From an uncultured Collinsella sp. (lineage in GTDB: Bacteria > Actinomycetota > Coriobacteriia > Coriobacteriales > Coriobacteriaceae), in the NCBI GenBank assembly GCA_938023085.1, contig CALHDP010000020.1, positions 1 to 9,269 on the forward strand: 9,269 nt of DNA, given 5' to 3'. Both the position numbers and the translations under genes were made by a program. Positions 6,316 through 9,269 of this stretch are shown here, in pieces. A model generated the notes under the pieces. The model made no database searches, was not told the DNA's origin, and saw nothing but the letters and a program-made list of their open reading frames with translations. Every line of letters starts with the position of its first letter. The stretch's first letter is position 1.

Positions 6316-6353
6316 AACCACCACAAAGGGGACAGGCACCTTTGTGGTGGTTT
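6314..6353 (+). terminator. Terminator-like hairpin, copy 2 of the repeated element
   Basis: A perfect 15-bp stem (6315-6329 with 6339-6353) around a 9-nt loop GGACAGGCA, overlapping the mscS stop codon. Only three T residues follow (TTTCGC), so termination should be weaker than at copy 1. The core matches copy 1 except for one base at the 3' end of the loop. Confidence 0.75.
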
Positions 6354-6360
6354 CGCATCG

Positions 6361-6369
6361 TGGTACCAT
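6361..6369 (+). promoter_or_regulatory. Extended -10 promoter of the BMP-fusion operon
   Basis: TGGTACCAT fits an extended -10 (TGn followed by TACCAT) and lies 40 nt before the start codon. A partial -35 (TTGTGG, 6342-6347, 16-nt spacer) falls inside the 3' arm of the preceding hairpin. A small inverted repeat TCGTT-N5-AACGA (6378-6392), containing the palindrome GTTTAAAC, lies just downstream. Confidence 0.4.
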
Positions 6370-6409
6370 GGTTCATATCGTTGTTTAAACGACTAAGGGA
6401 GTAGACACC

Positions 6410-8326
6410 ATGGAAGAGGCCTATCGTCAAGCACGCAAGCGCGGCGAGCAGGGACGCCGTCGCGCCATCAGCCAAAGCGAGCACCCGTACCTTACGGACC
6501 TCGACGGCCTCGTTGCCCAGCTCCCCTTAGGTCAGCGAGAGAGCGTCGGCCTGAGGGACATTCCGCTCGAAATGGTCGTCGGCACGGTCACCAAAGGCCG
6601 TCAGTCTGCCTTTTCGTGTAACTTTATGCCCCTGCTGCCGTTTAACACCGAGTTCGCCCGCAAGTGGTCCAATCTCTACGACATCCAGGTGACCGAGGGC
6701 TATCGCGACCCCATCATCGTCACCGAGTTCATGCATCGGTTCTATGTCCAGGAAGGCAACAAGCGCGTCAGCGTCCTCAAATTCCTGGACGCCCCGACGG
6801 TTTCGGCCAAGGTCACCCGTCTCTACCCCGGCAAATGGGATTCCGTCGAAAGCCGCCTGTACGGCGAGTTCTGCGCGTTTTGGCGCGTCTGCCCCCTATA
6901 CGAGATCGAGTTCTCGCGTGAGGGAAGCTACGAAACGCTCGCCAAAATGCTCGGTCAGGACCTTATCGAAAAGTGGTCACAGAAAAAGGTCGACTACCTG
7001 CGCCACACCTTCTTGCTCTTTAAGCGCGCCTACCTTCGCGCCGGCGGCGACCATCTGGACATTACACCCGCCGACGCCATGCTCGTATACCTCAATGTGT
7101 ACAACCAAGACCGTCTGCTGGACACGCCGACGGACATCGTCGTAAACCGCCTGTGCAAGATTTGGCGCGAGTTGGTCATTGCCGGCAAAAATGACGAGGA
7201 CAAGGTCGATCTTGTCGAGGCACCGAGCGTCGATGAGGAGGAGTCACCCTCCAAGTCCACCTCCGGCGTGCTCAACTTCTTTATGGGCAAGACCGTTTAT
7301 TCGGCGGCCAACCCTCTGCGCATCGCCTTTATCCATGAATTCCCCTGTGCATCGTCGAGCTGGGACAGCTTGCACGACCAAGGGCGTCAGTATCTCGACG
7401 AGCACTTTGGCGGCATCGTGCGCACCGAGGCATTCGAGGACTGCCACAATCCGGACGTGTTCTACGCCGCCGTGGAGACCGCCGTCAAGCACGGGGCGAA
7501 GGCCATCTTCTCGACTTCACACCGCCTGATGGAATATACGCTCAGGGCCGCCGTCGAGTACCCCCAGGTGCGATTCCTCAACTGCTCTATCGGCCTTCCC
7601 CACCAAAGCGTGCGTTCGTACTTTGGCAAGATGTACGAGGCCAAGTTTCTCCTGGGCGCCCTTGCCGCCAGCATGGCGGACAACCATCGCATTGGCTACC
7701 ACGCGTCGGTCTTCGCCTCGGGCGCACTCAGCGAGATCAACGCCTTTGCGATTGGCGCCTCGCTGCTCGACCCCCGTGCGCAGGTAATCCTCACCTGGGG
7801 CGATGTGCCCGCCGGCGGTCTTGCCGAGACCATGTGCCGCGAAGGCGTGAGCGTCATGACCGGCGCCGACATGTCAAAGTCGCTCGAAGACCCCACAGCC
7901 TACGGACTTCACCGCCTGGTCGATGGCAAGGTTACCGGCATTGCCATGCCGGTATGGAACTGGGGCCGATACTACGAGCTTATCGTGCGAAGTCTACTGC
8001 ATGGCACCTGGGATGAGACCAGTGACGCCAGCCAGGTTCGCGCCGTCAACTACTGGTACGGCATGAGCTCGGGCGTTATCGACATTCGCTACGCTCCGGG
8101 CCTGCCCTATCAGACGCGCAAGCTTGTTCAACTCCTCCGCAATGGCATCGTCGAGGGCTCCATCAATCCATTTGGCGGCGAGCTCCATAGCCAAGACGGC
8201 GTGGTGCAGATCGAGGGCTTTCCCCCACTGCCGAGTACGCAAATCGTCGAGATGGACTGGCTGGCCGACAACGTGGTGGGCACCATTCCGCAACTCGACG
8301 ATGAGCCGAAAGTCCACGCCCTATGA
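6410..8326 (+). CDS. Cytoplasmic BMP-domain protein fused to a ParB-like N-terminal region
   Basis: A 638-residue protein in two parts. Residues 303 to about 615 look like the BMP/PnrA family (PF02608, purine-nucleoside-binding lipoproteins): the entry strand PLRIAFIHEF, then VRFLNCSIG, MYEAKFLLGALAASM (408-422), and EINAFAIGASLLDPRAQVI (442-460). Family members usually carry a lipoprotein signal; here there is none, and the start MEEAYRQARKRGEQGRRR is strongly charged, so the protein should be cytoplasmic. The N-terminal part (1 to about 265) contains DPIIVTEFMHRFYVQEGNKRV (100-120), where EGNKR (115-119) sits as the GxRR box does in ParB/sulfiredoxin-like folds. An acidic Ser/Pro linker (about 270-297) joins the parts. 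ATG 6410 follows AAGGGAG (6395-6401) at 8 nt. Its stop overlaps the next start (ATGA). No permease or ATPase follows, so a transport role is unlikely; a nucleoside-type sensor is my inference. The ParB-like call is weaker than the BMP call. Confidence 0.82.
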   Translation: MEEAYRQARKRGEQGRRRAISQSEHPYLTDLDGLVAQLPLGQRESVGLRDIPLEMVVGTVTKGRQSAFSCNFMPLLPFNTEFARKWSNLYDIQVTEGYRDPIIVTEFMHRFYVQEGNKRVSVLKFLDAPTVSAKVTRLYPGKWDSVESRLYGEFCAFWRVCPLYEIEFSREGSYETLAKMLGQDLIEKWSQKKVDYLRHTFLLFKRAYLRAGGDHLDITPADAMLVYLNVYNQDRLLDTPTDIVVNRLCKIWRELVIAGKNDEDKVDLVEAPSVDEEESPSKSTSGVLNFFMGKTVYSAANPLRIAFIHEFPCASSSWDSLHDQGRQYLDEHFGGIVRTEAFEDCHNPDVFYAAVETAVKHGAKAIFSTSHRLMEYTLRAAVEYPQVRFLNCSIGLPHQSVRSYFGKMYEAKFLLGALAASMADNHRIGYHASVFASGALSEINAFAIGASLLDPRAQVILTWGDVPAGGLAETMCREGVSVMTGADMSKSLEDPTAYGLHRLVDGKVTGIAMPVWNWGRYYELIVRSLLHGTWDETSDASQVRAVNYWYGMSSGVIDIRYAPGLPYQTRKLVQLLRNGIVEGSINPFGGELHSQDGVVQIEGFPPLPSTQIVEMDWLADNVVGTIPQLDDEPKVHAL

Positions 8327-9033
8327 AAATCCTTGCCATAGCCGACACCGAAGAACGATGCCTATGGGAGTGCTTTCGCAAGGAGCGCTTTGAAGGTGTC
8401 GACCTGATTTTGTCCGCTGGCGATCTGGACCCGGACTATCTTGAGTTTTTGGTCACGGTCATCAACAAACCGCTCATCTACGTGCGCGGCAATCACGATG
8501 ACCGCTACGCACGTCATGCACCGGGCGGCTGCATCTGCGTCGAAGACACCGTGTACGTGTATCGAGGCGTCCGCATTGCGGGGCTTGGCGGCTCCATGCG
8601 CTATCGAGATGGTGCCAACATGTACACCGAGCGCGAGATGGCCAAGCGCATGCGCAAGCTGTCCCGCAAAGTGAGGATGGTCGGCGGCTGCGACATCTTG
8701 CTCACCCATGCACCCGCCGCCGGCATGGGCGACCTGGATGATCTGGCACATCGAGGATTCGAATGCTTTAACACAGCGCTCGAGTCCTGGAATCCCGACT
8801 ACATGGTGCACGGGCATGTGCATCAGAGCTACGGTCCCGATTTTCAGCGCGAGCGGCAACACGCGTGCGGGACGACGATTATCAACGCCTGCGGCTATAC
8901 GCAATTTGAACTTGACGAAACGCACTACCCCATCCGTGGCTGGCAGGCAGCTTGGCTCAATTCGCAAACCATGCGCCGCGAGCTCAAGCGCCACGAGGCC
9001 ATCGAGTCCTCATCCGCCAGAACACCCTGGTAA
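8323..9033 (+). CDS. Metallophosphoesterase with D-x-E first motif
   Basis: Predicted cytoplasmic calcineurin-like phosphoesterase of 236 residues, probably binding two metal ions. Motifs in order: IADTE (6-10, in place of the usual D-x-H), GDLD (33-36), GNHDD (56-60), THAPA (128-132), and HGHVH (163-167). All metal-ligand positions are filled by ligating residues except that the first His is Glu10. The central stretch GLGGSMRYRDGANMYTEREM (87-106) is distinctive and is typical of the subfamily I recall from clostridial and actinobacterial genomes, where the D-x-E form also seems usual. The substrate is unknown; phosphodiesters or nucleotides are plausible for this fold. ATG 8323 overlaps the preceding stop by 4 nt and has no strong ribosome binding site, so translation should be coupled to the BMP-fusion gene, which suggests a shared function. 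A basic, Ser-rich tail ends the protein. Confidence 0.9.
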   Translation: MKILAIADTEERCLWECFRKERFEGVDLILSAGDLDPDYLEFLVTVINKPLIYVRGNHDDRYARHAPGGCICVEDTVYVYRGVRIAGLGGSMRYRDGANMYTEREMAKRMRKLSRKVRMVGGCDILLTHAPAAGMGDLDDLAHRGFECFNTALESWNPDYMVHGHVHQSYGPDFQRERQHACGTTIINACGYTQFELDETHYPIRGWQAAWLNSQTMRRELKRHEAIESSSARTPW

Positions 9034-9056
9034 CCACTTTTAAGGCTTGACGCTGC

Positions 9057-9156
9057 GCCGGCCCCAAGCACCCCATCTCGCCACTCAAGCCGTCGCTCGC
9101 GTACCAAAGTACGCGTCGCTCCTCTTTCGGGGCGACCTGGGGCACTTGGAACCGGC
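9057..9156. repeat. 100-nt imperfect palindrome with regular mismatches
   Basis: The segment folds about a single dyad axis (between 9106 and 9107). Outer pairing is four blocks of five Watson-Crick pairs (9057-9061/9152-9156, 9064-9068/9145-9149, 9071-9075/9138-9142, 9078-9082/9131-9135), separated by three symmetrical 2x2 mismatches. Further in, AAG/CTT (9087-9089/9124-9126) and a perfect 7-bp stem CGCGTAC/GTACGCG (9098-9104/9109-9115) with loop CAAA stay in the same register. No T-run follows. It may be a structured RNA, a dispersed repeat or a 3' end structure for the phosphoesterase operon. No coding frame is evident here. Confidence 0.75.
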
Positions 9157-9174
9157 TCGCTGCGATGCCATAAC
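9146..9174 (+). promoter_or_regulatory. Candidate promoter towards the window end
   Basis: TTGGAA (9146-9151) and CATAAC (9169-9174) with a 17-nt spacer, 4 of 6 matches each, plus a TGn extension before the -10. It overlaps the 3' arm of the 100-nt palindrome. Downstream, 9175-9269 has no start codon with a good ribosome binding site that I can see; it holds an inverted repeat ACCCGTT/AACGGGT (9213-9219/9241-9247). The transcribed gene, if any, lies beyond the window. Confidence 0.25.
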
Positions 9175-9269
9175 ATTGGGCTTATAGGACAAAATGTGTG
9201 TCCCGATAGAACACCCGTTTCCATCCATTAATCCAGCCAGAACGGGTACGGGTCCCTGTGGTGGAGGTC

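Noticed and set aside
6378..6392. Operator TCGTT-N5-AACGA containing GTTTAAAC in the BMP-fusion leader.
   Set aside because: A 5-bp inverted repeat in a short A/T-rich segment is easily produced by chance and has no second copy that I found; it is mentioned only as context for the promoter.
9205..9269. Start of a tRNA, SRP RNA or other known RNA gene at the window end.
   Set aside because: An inverted repeat ACCCGTT/AACGGGT is present, but there is no T-loop consensus, no SRP core and no RNase P signature in the visible bases.

Overview
The window reads as ordinary chromosome of a high-GC actinobacterium, most likely Coriobacteriia and probably Collinsella. This rests on G/C-ending codon use, the character of the recognisable proteins, and a hairpin repeat of a kind I associate with that genus. 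No database was searched, so the genus is an inference. All genes lie on the + strand. I see no transposase, integrase, phage gene, CRISPR array, rRNA or convincing tRNA.

Layout: (1) 2-1195, the 3' part of asnS (asparaginyl-tRNA synthetase), closed by a strong intrinsic terminator at 1236-1267. (2) 1444-2232, a transcription factor with an N-terminal helix-turn-helix and a WYL-like C-terminal domain; its upstream region holds two palindromes. (3) 2392-5287, a complete three-gene ABC importer of the TrpX/COG2984 type: lipoprotein binding protein, LivH/RbsC-like permease and ATPase. The binding-protein gene has its own promoter and is separated from permease-ATPase by a terminator-like hairpin and a second -10 element. 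The permease and ATPase genes overlap by 8 nt. (4) 5288-5547, a gene-poor stretch with a strong terminator, a possible 19-codon ORF and a perfect 14-bp hairpin. (5) 5548-6315, a small MscS-type mechanosensitive channel whose stop codon touches a second copy of the same terminator-like hairpin. (6) 6410-9033, a two-gene operon with a 4-nt ATGA overlap. Its first gene is a 638-aa protein without signal peptide, joining a ParB/sulfiredoxin-like N-terminal region to a BMP-type (nucleoside-binding lipoprotein family) C-terminal domain. Its second gene is a metallophosphoesterase with a D-x-E first motif in place of D-x-H. (7) 9034-9269, non-coding, with an imperfect palindrome of exactly 100 nt about one dyad axis and a possible rightward promoter.

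The most interesting item is the last operon: a periplasmic-binding fold that appears to work in the cytoplasm, fused to a ParB-like region and translationally coupled to a non-canonical phosphoesterase. It looks like an intracellular ligand-sensing module rather than a transporter part. The second is the non-coding architecture: repeated hairpins sharing the octamer GGACAGGC, the 100-nt palindrome, and a recurrent TAYYATRG -10-like element upstream of four transcription units.
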